Below are positions 43,208-50,744 of a stretch of DNA of 64,000 nt, in pieces; within the stretch, counting starts at the first letter, position 1, and each line of letters opens with the position of its first letter. The stretch is from G963668185 sp963668185 (GTDB taxonomy: Bacteria; Chloroflexota; Dehalococcoidia; Lucifugimonadales; G963668185). Where the stretch lies: NCBI GenBank assembly GCA_963668185.1, contig OY764162.1, positions 310,001-374,000 of the forward strand, given 5' to 3'. The position numbers and the translations under genes are program-made. The notes under the pieces are model-generated. The model ran no database searches. It was not told the DNA's origin and saw only the letters and a list, made by a program, of their open reading frames with translations.

Positions 43208-43298
43208 CAGCCGAACGCGCCCGCGCCATCTACGCCGTCGCCCTGGACGCGAAACTCAACATAGACCACGCCAGACCCGCGAGTTGCGCCAGGGCTGA
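43208..43298 (+). pseudogene. Diverged second copy of the hyuB 3' end
   Basis: Aligns with 41028-41119, the last 92 nt of hyuB, over its whole length with about ten substitutions and one deleted base. It reads AERARAIYAVALDAKLNIDH against AERARTIYAVALDHNLNIDH in the intact gene, then loses frame. The differences show that it came from a related but different hyuB allele, or diverged for long. Confidence 0.85.
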
Positions 43299-43357
43299 GA
43301 AATTCTATTCACCGTTCAAGTGGGTGAGTACACTAGTCCTTACTTGGAGCGCGCTGA

Positions 43358-44080
43358 ATGTTCGATGACCTCAAATCCAGTGACGTCTTGCGCGGCTCGC
43401 TCGCCGAGTTCTTCGCGACCGGGCTGTTCGTATTCGTGGGAGCCGGCACGGTCGTGGCCAGCGGCATCGCCTCAGGCGGCGAGTTGGACGCCGCCCGGCT
43501 CGTCGCCATATCCCTCGGGCACGGCCTGGCGGTCGCGGCGCTGGTGTTCGCCGTTTCGCACATCTCCGGAGGCCACCTGAACCCTGCCGTTACCTTCGCT
43601 GCCGTGCTGGCCGGCGAGGTACACCCCCTGAAAGGGGCCGCGTTCATCGCGGCGCAGTTGACCGGAGCGGTGCTGGCAGGCCTTCTCCTGCTCTATGTTG
43701 CCCCCGATGGCATGCAAGGCAATCTTGGCAGCCACGGGCTGGGCGCGGGCGTATCGGTCGGCATGGGCTTCACCGTCGAGTTTGTGCTGACCTTCCTGCT
43801 CGTGTTCGTGGTGTTTGCCGTAGCCATGGACCGGCGCGGACCGAACGCGTTCGCCCCGCTTGCCATCGGCTTGGCCGTCGTCATAGTCCATCTCGCCGCA
43901 GTTCCGCTGACCGGCGGCAGCGTCAACCCGGCGCGCAGTCTGGGCCCGGCCGTAGCTTCCGGCACGTGGGCCGACCACTGGATATACTGGGCCGCCCCGC
44001 TTGCCGCCGCCGCGCTCGCCGCCCTTGTGTACAATGCCGTCTTCGCTCGCCGGGTCAACGATGCCGAGGCCCCGGCATGA
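43358..44080 (+). CDS. Aquaporin / glycerol-facilitator family channel
   Basis: A 240-residue MIP channel with six membrane helices and both pore motifs, GGHLNPAVT (NPA at 75-77) and GGSVNPARS (NPA at 190-192). The residue after the second NPA is Arg, as in water-selective and general MIP pores. ATG 43358 follows TTGGAGCG. Water versus small neutral solute selectivity cannot be settled from motifs alone. Stands alone, downstream of the hyuB 3' stub. Confidence 0.94.
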   Translation: MFDDLKSSDVLRGSLAEFFATGLFVFVGAGTVVASGIASGGELDAARLVAISLGHGLAVAALVFAVSHISGGHLNPAVTFAAVLAGEVHPLKGAAFIAAQLTGAVLAGLLLLYVAPDGMQGNLGSHGLGAGVSVGMGFTVEFVLTFLLVFVVFAVAMDRRGPNAFAPLAIGLAVVIVHLAAVPLTGGSVNPARSLGPAVASGTWADHWIYWAAPLAAAALAALVYNAVFARRVNDAEAPA

Positions 44081-44138
44081 CTGGCATCGCCTCGCAAAGA
44101 ACTCGATCGACTTAGAGGGCGTCTAAAAGGAAATCCAT

Positions 44139-44165
44139 TCACCCTGAGCTTGTCGAAGGGTACGA
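44139..44165. repeat. Family C element
   Basis: TTCACCCTGAGCTTGTCGAA then GGGTACG, a variant of the GAGCCTGTCGAAGGGC repeat, 30 nt before the selenoprotein start. Confidence 0.7.
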
Positions 44166-44192
44166 AACTCAAGCCCTGCGGGGAGGACCCCC

Positions 44193-44675
44193 ATGCCCGA
44201 AAAACTCATTGTGAACGACCCCTTCCCAGACATAGAACTGGCCCTCACCGACGGCACGACGATGGCGTTCCCCGGCCAGGCCCCCACCCTGTACACCGCG
44301 CTGCTCTTCTACCGAGGCGCATGGTGACCGTACTGCAGGCAGCAGTTAGCCGCCTACCAGAAAAGCCTCGATGAGCTTCAGCAACTCGGCATCACCGTCG
44401 TCGGCGCAACCGTCGAGGACCGTGAGACTGCCGCCGGCATGGCCGAGGAAGATGGACTCACGTTCCCCATCGCGTACGGCGTCACGGGAGAATCCGTCGC
44501 GTCACTCGCCCCCTCATGGGCGTACAACGAGTACGTTGGCCGCTTCCTCCAGCCCATGGAGTTTCTGGTGCGAGAAGGCATCGTGGTCGGTTCCCTCTAC
44601 GCCTCAGGCCCCGTTGGCCGCATGGACGCCGCCCAGACCGCGATCTACATTCGCGAACGCCATTACACGTTCTAG
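44193..44675 (+). CDS. Peroxiredoxin-like (AhpC/TSA family) selenoprotein with in-frame TGA as selenocysteine
   Basis: A 160-residue thioredoxin-fold protein if the TGA at 44325-44327 is read through. Up to it the frame reads MPEKLIVNDPFPDIELALTD ... LLFYRGAW; after it, PYCRQQLAAYQKSLDELQQL, GITVVGATVEDRE and so on to TAG. In Prx-like relatives the motif is FYRGxWCPYC, so TGA falls exactly on the first, redox-active Cys: position 45 is most likely selenocysteine (UxxC). The frame is otherwise open and similarity continues across the codon, which argues against a simple nonsense mutation. GGGGAGGA precedes ATG 44193. Likely a peroxide or disulfide reductase. Confidence 0.85.
44332..44346 (+). 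promoter_or_regulatory. Candidate SECIS stem-loop
   Basis: ACTGC and GCAGT pair around loop AGGCA, starting 4 nt after the TGA. The loop-closing TGC-AGG is like the apical part of the Escherichia coli fdhF element, but it sits closer to the UGA than usual, so another fold may be the true SelB site. Confidence 0.4.
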
Positions 44676-44703
44676 GCCTGGCCCGTAGCCAAAGACTTTC
44701 GGT

Positions 44704-44753
44704 TTGACGGCCCGACGCATTAGTCATATACTTAGCTAAACTCCAATCTGGAG
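44704..44753 (+). promoter_or_regulatory. Promoter and operator candidate of the Phd/VapC pair
   Basis: TTGACG (44704-44709), a 17-nt spacer and TATACT (44727-44732) make a strong promoter. CTCCA-ATC-TGGAG (44741-44753) is an inverted repeat covering the ribosome site, where Phd-type antitoxins usually autorepress. Confidence 0.65.
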
Positions 44754-44760
44754 AACGGCC

Positions 44761-45042
44761 ATGGTAACGGTGAACGTGCACGAGGCGAAGACGCACCTGT
44801 CGAGGCTGCTCGCGCAGGTAGAGGCAGGCGAGGACGTGGTCATCGCCCGCAACGGCAAGCCGGTAGCGCAATTGGTCCCCTTCAAGAAGAAGGGCAAGCG
44901 GCAATTCGGCTCGATGAAGGGCCTCATAAAATTCGACGACCGCTTTTTCGAGCCGCTGCCGCCCGAAGAGTTGGCGCTCTGGAACGGAGAGGATTGCAGT
45001 TGCGACTACTGCTCGACACCCACGCCTTCATCTGGTGGGTAA
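44761..45042 (+). CDS. Phd/YefM-type antitoxin
   Basis: A 93-residue antitoxin: VNVHEAKTHLSRLLAQVEAG, EDVVIARNGKPVAQLVPF, the typical Phd DNA-binding fold, and an acidic toxin-binding tail (KFDDRFFEPLPPEEL). ATG 44761 follows CTGGAG. Its 3' end overlaps the toxin start by over 40 nt, so the two are translated together. The last 15 residues lie in the overlap and may be fortuitous. Confidence 0.9.
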   Translation: MVTVNVHEAKTHLSRLLAQVEAGEDVVIARNGKPVAQLVPFKKKGKRQFGSMKGLIKFDDRFFEPLPPEELALWNGEDCSCDYCSTPTPSSGG

Positions 45043-45386
45043 GCGGAAACGAGCGGCTGCCGCGCAGCGTCCGGCACGCTATCGGCGACCATGCGAACGA
45101 CGTATTCGTCAGCGCGGTGTCGGCCTGGGAGATCGTGACCAAGCATCGCAAGGGCAAACTGCCGGAAGCGGACGTGCTGGCCGGCGATGTCGCTGGCAGC
45201 ATCGCCAACGAGGGATTCGATGAGTTGCCGATCACCGTGGCCGACGCCGCGCGGGCGGGAGGGCTTCCTGGGCCGCACGGCGATCCCTTCGACCGTATGC
45301 TGATCGCGCAAGCGCAGGCACGCAACCTCGTTCTCGTCTCGAACGAATCCACGTTCGACAGGTACGGCGTCCACCGCCTCTGGTGA
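45000..45386 (+). CDS. PIN-domain toxin (VapC-like RNase)
   Basis: A 128-residue PIN nuclease partner of the Phd antitoxin. Conserved acids are in LLLDTHAFIWW (Asp 5), SAVSAWEIVTKHRKGKL (Glu), and HGDPFDRMLIAQA (two Asp). The start is placed at TTG 45000 because GGAGAGG lies 7 nt upstream and the product then begins MRLLLDTHA as in relatives; TTG 44994 would be too close to that site. Confidence 0.9.
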   Translation: MRLLLDTHAFIWWVSGNERLPRSVRHAIGDHANDVFVSAVSAWEIVTKHRKGKLPEADVLAGDVAGSIANEGFDELPITVADAARAGGLPGPHGDPFDRMLIAQAQARNLVLVSNESTFDRYGVHRLW

Positions 45387-45427
45387 CGCGGTCGCCGTCC
45401 CTTCGCTGCCGTATCGACCGCCGCGCT

Positions 45428-46570
45428 CTACCGCGCGATAAACTCGAACTGGTCGTAGCGCCTCGGCAGCACGTCCATCGGATCCAGCCCGAACCACCGG
45501 TCCACGATCGTGTCGTACGTCGAGCGGAAGTCGTTGCTGAAGTGCAGGTCGCCCTCCAGGTGGTCCTCCGCCTTCAGCGACGGATAGTCGCCGTACAGGC
45601 CGCCCTCGACGCCGCCGCCCAGCACGAACGCGTGCCCGCCGGAACCGTGGTCGGTCCCCGAGCCGTTGTCCTCGATCCTGCGCCCGAACTCTGAGAACAT
45701 AAGGATCAGCGTGTCTTCGTACCGGCCGTGCTCCTTGAGGTCGTCGGTGAAGTCTCCCACCGCCGCCGAAAGCTCTGTCCACAACTTGCCGTGCGCGTCC
45801 ACCTGGCCCGCGTGCGTGTCGTACGACCCCTGCGACACGAAGTACACACGCGTTCCCAAGTCCGCGAACATCACCTGCGCCACGTTCTTGAGGCCTTGGG
45901 CAATGGGGTTGGCCGCGTACTCGACGCTCGATGAGTATTTCTCAGGGGCCGTCCTCAGTATGTCGGCCCCCTTCAGCGCATCCATCCCCGTGCTTCCGAG
46001 GAATTCCGCCACAGCGTCCTTGCCTTCGGAGCCGCCGTACATCTTCGTGAACGCATCCAGGGCGTACTTCTTGAGCCACTCGTCCTGGATATCCGGAAAC
46101 AGCCCGTACGTCTCAAGGTTGCCGACCGAGGCAACCGAGACTCCCTCCGCGGAGAGCGCCCGTGGAAGCCCCCGGCCGAAGTTCACTCCGGTGAGCACGT
46201 TCCTGGCTTCCGGATCGAGTTCCCGGATGCACGCGCCCAACCAGCCCGTATCGCCGATCTTCTCCGACTCGGCAGTGTGCCAGATGTCCATCGATCGGAA
46301 GTGAGACCTGTTTGGGTTCGGATAGCCCGCTCCTTGGATGATTGCCAGGTTTCCCTCGTCCCACACCCTCTTCATGGAGCCCATGTTCGGGTTCAGGCCC
46401 ACGTCGTCACTGAGCCGCAGGACATCGTCAGGCGCAAAGCTCACTGCGGGCCTGAAGTCGTAGTAGTGCCCATCGTTGTACGGCACCACCGTGTTCAGCG
46501 CGTCGTTGCCGCCCGCAAGCTGGATGACCACCAGCGAGCGTTCTCCGTGACCGTTGCCGTTGAGCGCCAT
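45428..46570 (-). CDS. DUF1501 family protein
   Basis: A 380-residue member of the sulfatase-like DUF1501 family: SLVVIQLAGGNDALNTVVP, NRSHFRSMDIW, GSYDTHAGQ, MFSEFGRR and GTDHGSGGHAFVLGGGV. Relatives usually carry a Tat signal and pair with DUF1800; here the protein starts straight at the domain with no signal peptide. It is the last gene of a minus-strand set DUF1800 - NHL - DUF1501. Biochemical function of the family is unknown. Confidence 0.92.
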   Translation of the reverse strand: MALNGNGHGERSLVVIQLAGGNDALNTVVPYNDGHYYDFRPAVSFAPDDVLRLSDDVGLNPNMGSMKRVWDEGNLAIIQGAGYPNPNRSHFRSMDIWHTAESEKIGDTGWLGACIRELDPEARNVLTGVNFGRGLPRALSAEGVSVASVGNLETYGLFPDIQDEWLKKYALDAFTKMYGGSEGKDAVAEFLGSTGMDALKGADILRTAPEKYSSSVEYAANPIAQGLKNVAQVMFADLGTRVYFVSQGSYDTHAGQVDAHGKLWTELSAAVGDFTDDLKEHGRYEDTLILMFSEFGRRIEDNGSGTDHGSGGHAFVLGGGVEGGLYGDYPSLKAEDHLEGDLHFSNDFRSTYDTIVDRWFGLDPMDVLPRRYDQFEFIAR

Positions 46571-46580
46571 TCGAGACCTC

Positions 46581-47600
46581 CTAAGACCTGCGATAGACCT
46601 GCACCCTGTGCCGGTCCGCTTCCGTCACGTACACGTATCCATCATCGTCAACAACTACCGATACTATCCCGTAAAACAACTTCTCAATGTGCGCAGACTG
46701 TATCGCCGGCGGGACATCCTCGCCCATCACCGGCTCCAGGTCCGATTTGGCTCGCGCCCTCGCTTCCTCCACGTTCGTCGAAAGGAAGTCCTGCGCCCAC
46801 TTCGAGTCGGTCGCCTCGCCCCGGTACGTCGCCACGAACTCTCCGTCCGAGTCCAGAACCTGCAGTCGCTCGTTGCCCCAGTCGCCAACGTACATGTACC
46901 CGTCCGCGTCCACGGCCACGCTCGTGGGGCGCTCGAACTCTCCCTCGCCATTGCCGCTGGAACCGTACTTCGCTATGAACTCGCCCTCAGCAGTGAATCT
47001 TTGAATGCGGTCGTTCCGCCAGTCCGCTACGTACACCTCCCCGCTCGGCGCGACCGTGATTCCCCATGGCATGTTGAACTCGCCGTCGCCGTTGCCGAAA
47101 GAGCCGAACCCCGACAACAACACGCCGTCCTTCGTGAACTTCTGCACGCGGTGGTTCATGTGGTCCACAACGTAAAGCCTGTCCTCGCTGTCGAACGCCA
47201 GGCCGGACGGCCCGTCGATCTCGCCGTCCGCGGACCCCTTGGTCCCCCACGCGCGCAGGAACTCGAAAGTGGGCTGAAAGATGTTGATCCGGTGGTTGTG
47301 CTCGTCAGCAACATAGACGAGTCCCGTGCTGTCAATGGCCACGTCCGTGGGCCAGATGAACTCCCCGTCGCCAGTGCCGGCTCGCCCGATCACGCCGTAG
47401 TAGTTGCTATCGATGTCGTACACCGTTACGCGCAGGCCTCGCAACTCGCTTTCGATGGAGCGGTTGGTCGTGTACATGCGTCCGTCCGGCCCGAGCGCCG
47501 TGGCGCTGGGACAGTACATCCCGCGGTCCTCCATCGTGGACAGCCCAATCGTGTGGCTGTAAGTCAGAAAATCAGTTTTCGGCCCGGCCTCAGTGGTCAT
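46581..47600 (-). CDS. NHL-repeat beta-propeller protein
   Basis: A 339-residue protein made of about six NHL repeats (GDGEFIWPTDVAIDSTGLVY, VADEHNHRINIFQ, GPSGLAFDSEDRLYVVDHMN, and so on), with no signal peptide or other domain. NHL propellers bind ligands, proteins or RNA. It is placed between DUF1800 and DUF1501 with a 10-nt gap to the latter, so it probably works with them; the role is unknown. Confidence 0.9.
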   Translation of the reverse strand: MTTEAGPKTDFLTYSHTIGLSTMEDRGMYCPSATALGPDGRMYTTNRSIESELRGLRVTVYDIDSNYYGVIGRAGTGDGEFIWPTDVAIDSTGLVYVADEHNHRINIFQPTFEFLRAWGTKGSADGEIDGPSGLAFDSEDRLYVVDHMNHRVQKFTKDGVLLSGFGSFGNGDGEFNMPWGITVAPSGEVYVADWRNDRIQRFTAEGEFIAKYGSSGNGEGEFERPTSVAVDADGYMYVGDWGNERLQVLDSDGEFVATYRGEATDSKWAQDFLSTNVEEARARAKSDLEPVMGEDVPPAIQSAHIEKLFYGIVSVVVDDDGYVYVTEADRHRVQVYRRS

Positions 47601-47635
47601 CTCTCCTCAATGCCTTCCGCTTATCCAACTCTCAA

Positions 47636-47700
47636 TTCCGTTCGCCCTGAGCCTGTCGAAGGGCCTCCCGTAGGGGCGGTTCGCGAACCGCCCTCCGCCC
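47636..47700. repeat. Adjacent family C and family D elements
   Basis: TTCGCCCTGAGCCTGTCGAA then GGG (family C) is followed by GTAGGGGCGGTTCGCGAACC then GCCC (family D, palindrome GGGCGGTTCGCGAACCGCCC), filling the gap between the NHL and DUF1800 genes. Confidence 0.8.
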
Positions 47701-47701
47701 C

Positions 47702-49126
47702 CTAGCACCGCTGGTACTCCGGCGTCGCCGCGATCATGCGCAGCACGTTCACGACCCGCCCCTCGCCATCGCCGTTCGACGCCTCGTCGCCCGCGCTCGC
47801 CGCGAACTCGACCAGCGCCTCCCGCGTCTGCTCCGGCACGATCAGCGCCCCTAGCTCGTAAAGGCACGCGTCCACCAGGTTCTCCGCGGGCAAGGCACGC
47901 CCGCCGTCCTTCGCGATCCGTTCGGCCATCTCCTTGATGCCAGGGTTTTCCGCGTTGCCAAGCTGCTGCGTGGAGAAGTTCATGCGTTCCACTAGGTTGC
48001 CGGTATCGATCCACCCCGTGCCCTCGTTCCAGCCCTCCACCGAAGGCGGCTCGTAGAGGGTCTGGCCCATGAACATAAGCTGTATCTGGTAGTCCACGAT
48101 CTTCCTGCCGGGCCACCGGAACTCCTCAGAGGTCTTCAGGTCACCCGCGATCAGTGCCGCCGGACTCTTGACCTTCTCGTACCAACAGTCTTTCGATCTG
48201 AAGAACTCCGACTTGAACAGCGTGCGTAGCATCTCCCGGATGCTGTAGTTGCTATCGAAGTACGCCTTGCAGAGCTGCTCGATTGCCTCCGGGTCGCGCG
48301 GTGGGATGTACGGCCACTGCGGCACCAGCGGCTCGTCCGCCACGAAGAAGTGGTACATGTGCCTGGCCAGGAAACGTGCGGTAGCGGGCTGCTCGCAGAT
48401 AATATCCACCACGTCCTCGCCGTTGAAGTTGCCTGTGCGGCCCAGCACCGTCTTCTCGCCGTCGTCGTGGTCTTCTGGGCGGTACTCGAACCTCCAGGCG
48501 AGCCGGCCGTACGGCCATATCGAGTCTCTTACCGCCTTCAGCTCCATGTACTCGGTGTTCGCGATCGTCCAGCCGGTGAACGCCCGCGATGCCTCCTTGA
48601 TGTCTTCTTCGGTGTAGTTCCCCGCTCCCATAGAGAACAGTTCCAGAAGTTCCCGTCCGTAGTTTTCGTTGATCGCGCCGTTGTGGTTGTCCTGGTTGTC
48701 CAGCCAGATGATCATCGCGGGATCTCTCGATAGCTCGACAAGAAGGTCTCGGAAGCTCCCCATCCCGTGCTTGCGGAACATATTGATCTGGTCTTCAAGG
48801 CACTGACCCTGCGTGACCTTCTGGTACCCCGTGGCGAAGAGACCGTGCCAGAACAGCGTCATCTTTTCCTCGAGCGGCGCGTCCGTGTATATCATCCGGT
48901 ACATCCAGTGGTACGCAGACGCGTTCCTGCCTAGATTGCCCCACGCGTCCGAGTGGTAACGCCTGATCAGGTCCTCAGGGATAGTCGTCACCTCCCCGAA
49001 GTCCACGAGCTCGTCCACAGTGGCGTCGTAACCCTTCGCCGTCCGCGCCTCCAACTCCTCCCGCTTCGCGCCAAACCCAGCGCGCCGCATGAGATGCGCC
49101 ATCAACTCGATGTCATGGTTGCCCAT
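47702..49126 (-). CDS. DUF1800 family protein
   Basis: A 474-residue DUF1800 protein: HLMRRAGFGAKREELEA, LTLFWH-type ALFWHGLF segment, NGAINENYGRELLELFSMG, RAFTGWTI and the C-terminal EGWNEGTGWI. Relatives occur next to DUF1501 genes in many bacteria and are sometimes linked to cell-surface or carbohydrate functions, but no activity is established. No signal peptide. First gene of the minus-strand set. Confidence 0.92.
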   Translation of the reverse strand: MGNHDIELMAHLMRRAGFGAKREELEARTAKGYDATVDELVDFGEVTTIPEDLIRRYHSDAWGNLGRNASAYHWMYRMIYTDAPLEEKMTLFWHGLFATGYQKVTQGQCLEDQINMFRKHGMGSFRDLLVELSRDPAMIIWLDNQDNHNGAINENYGRELLELFSMGAGNYTEEDIKEASRAFTGWTIANTEYMELKAVRDSIWPYGRLAWRFEYRPEDHDDGEKTVLGRTGNFNGEDVVDIICEQPATARFLARHMYHFFVADEPLVPQWPYIPPRDPEAIEQLCKAYFDSNYSIREMLRTLFKSEFFRSKDCWYEKVKSPAALIAGDLKTSEEFRWPGRKIVDYQIQLMFMGQTLYEPPSVEGWNEGTGWIDTGNLVERMNFSTQQLGNAENPGIKEMAERIAKDGGRALPAENLVDACLYELGALIVPEQTREALVEFAASAGDEASNGDGEGRVVNVLRMIAATPEYQRC

Positions 49127-49263
49127 AATTCACCTCGAAAAGACCGTTGCCTTGGCCGCCAACCGTTCGCCCACACCCCAGAACCTACCCAAAGCGTACG
49201 TTCGAGTCAAGACGCCCAACGCCTACCCGCGAAGCAAGCGCCCCATCCCGCTCCGGCGCTCCC

Positions 49264-49659
49264 ATGACTGACTCCGCCGTCACTGATACCCTGCGTCCCA
49301 TGCTCCGAAGCACCCTGAACCCGCTCCGCGTCCTGACGGCTACCCGCCACTCCCTCGCCGGCCTCCGCGACGCCATCCGAGGCGAAGCCGCCTTCCGGCA
49401 GGAACTGCTCCTCGGGGCCATCCTCGTCCCGGTCGCCGTCTGGCTCGGCGACACCGGCGTAGAGCGCGCCCTGATGATCGCCGCGCTGCTTCAAGTCCTC
49501 ATCGTAGAACTGCTCAACTCAGCCATAGAAACCGTAGTAGACCGCTTCGGCGAAGAGCATCACGAACTCTCCCGCAGGGCCAAAGACATCGCCTCAGCCG
49601 CCGTCTTCATCTCCCTAATCACCGTCCCGACAGTCTGGGCCCTCATCCTGTTCACCTAG
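49264..49659 (+). CDS. dgkA: Diacylglycerol kinase (prokaryotic, DgkA family)
   Basis: A 131-residue integral membrane kinase that recycles diacylglycerol or phosphorylates undecaprenol. It has RHSLAGLRDAIRGEAAFRQE, two central membrane helices, ELLNSAIETVVDRFGEEHHE (catalytic Glu and metal site), AKDIASAAV and a last membrane helix. Start taken as ATG 49264; ATG 49300 would give the family-typical 119 residues. The open frame upstream is not conserved. Confidence 0.92.
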   Translation: MTDSAVTDTLRPMLRSTLNPLRVLTATRHSLAGLRDAIRGEAAFRQELLLGAILVPVAVWLGDTGVERALMIAALLQVLIVELLNSAIETVVDRFGEEHHELSRRAKDIASAAVFISLITVPTVWALILFT

Positions 49660-49702
49660 CGCATCGATAGTTCGCGTGAAAATCACAAGCCGTCCCATGA
49701 TC

Positions 49703-49765
49703 TGGTCCCTTCCCCAGTCTGCTGGGGAAGGTTAGAGCCTGTCCTGAGTCTCTCGAAGGGATGGG
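49703..49765. repeat. Family A element interrupted by a family C-like motif
   Basis: CCCTTCCCCAGTCTGCTGGG and GAAGGTTAG, then GCCTGTCCTGAGTCTCTCGA and AGGGATGGGGCC: a C-type motif placed between the arm and the ATGGGG flank of family A. This suggests nested insertion. Confidence 0.7.
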
Positions 49766-49798
49766 GCCAAACCGCCCTCAACGTCACGGAGGTTCTTC

Positions 49799-50479
49799 TC
49801 AAACCACAACCCGGCTGATGCTCGGCCCGTCCGGGTGAACCGGCGCGGGCCAGTTCGCGTCGCAGCTCCACAGGCTCCCCTTCCAGATCGTGAAGCCGTG
49901 AGGCGCAGGGTCGTCATCGGCGTACGTGATCCTGTCTAGCTCCTCGCCCGTTTCCGTGTCGTACTTGATTATGAACTTGTCCGTCGTATGGGCGCACCAG
50001 AGACCGTCATCCACGAGAGCCAGCCCGTGAAGCCGCTCGTGGGGCACCGGCACCTTCTTGAGCACCCGCCAGTCCGACGGGTCCATCAGCACAAGCGCCT
50101 TCGGGCTGAATGCCGTGATCCAGAGCAGGCCGTCCACCCACTCCACGCCGTGGATGCCGCCCCCGTCCGGCGTCGGAAAGCGCGCGACCTCCTCGCCCGT
50201 CTCGTAGTCGCACCTCACGACGCCGCGAAACCCCGTGTCGCCCGGCCTCCAGTATCGCGACGTGGACCCGCCGTTCGAACCGATCCAGAACGAGCCGTCC
50301 CCGACCGTAAGCCCGGACGAGTTCTCCGCCGTCGTACGCACCCACCTGACCGGCTGCAAATCGTCGTCGAGCAGGTACAGATCGTCCGAAGCCTGGTCGC
50401 ACAACCACAGCCCGTCGTCCGTGCCCTGCAGCCCGTTCGGCATCATCGCCGGCGGCGTAACCGTAGTCTCAAGCCTCAT
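49799..50479 (-). CDS. Beta-propeller protein (SMP-30/NHL-like)
   Basis: A 226-residue protein of repeated blades such as GLWLCDQASDDLYLLDDDLQ, GSFWIGSNGG, GVEWVDGLLWITAFSPKALV and GLWCAHTTDKFIIKYDTETG. No signal peptide. The repeats resemble SMP-30 or quinoprotein-like propellers, but a complete enzymatic set is not visible; a ligand-binding role is possible. ATG 50479 is chosen because GAGAGAGGTGTG precedes it. Confidence 0.75.
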   Translation of the reverse strand: MRLETTVTPPAMMPNGLQGTDDGLWLCDQASDDLYLLDDDLQPVRWVRTTAENSSGLTVGDGSFWIGSNGGSTSRYWRPGDTGFRGVVRCDYETGEEVARFPTPDGGGIHGVEWVDGLLWITAFSPKALVLMDPSDWRVLKKVPVPHERLHGLALVDDGLWCAHTTDKFIIKYDTETGEELDRITYADDDPAPHGFTIWKGSLWSCDANWPAPVHPDGPSISRVVV

Positions 50480-50744
50480 CTCACACCTCTCTCTGGCAGC
50501 GCCGCACCCCAAACCGTCATTTCGCGCCTTCCCTATGTCGTTCCGAGTCCCTCGAGGAACCTAAGACCCCCGCCCTGGACACCAACCACCGCCACACCGT
50601 AGGGGCGGTTCGCAAACCGCCCAAAGCCCACGCACCCAACAGCGCCACGCTATGGGGAAACAACTTCGCCAAATCTCGTTCGCCCTGCCGCCACACCGCC
50701 GCCGCTGTGACGGCCCCCACCAAAAACTAAAAACTAACCATTGG
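50480..50744. repeat. Non-coding gap with family E and D repeats
   Basis: It contains TTCCGAGTCCCTCGAGGAAC (family E, about 50534-50553) and GTAGGGGCGGTTCGCAAACC then GCCC (family D, about 50602-50625). No gene supported. Confidence 0.65.

Noticed and set aside
44193..44675. Nonsense mutation or frameshift explanation for the peroxiredoxin-like gene
   Set aside because: The frame is unshifted and similarity continues after the stop; the only stop is TGA and sits exactly on a redox cysteine, which fits selenocysteine better than decay.
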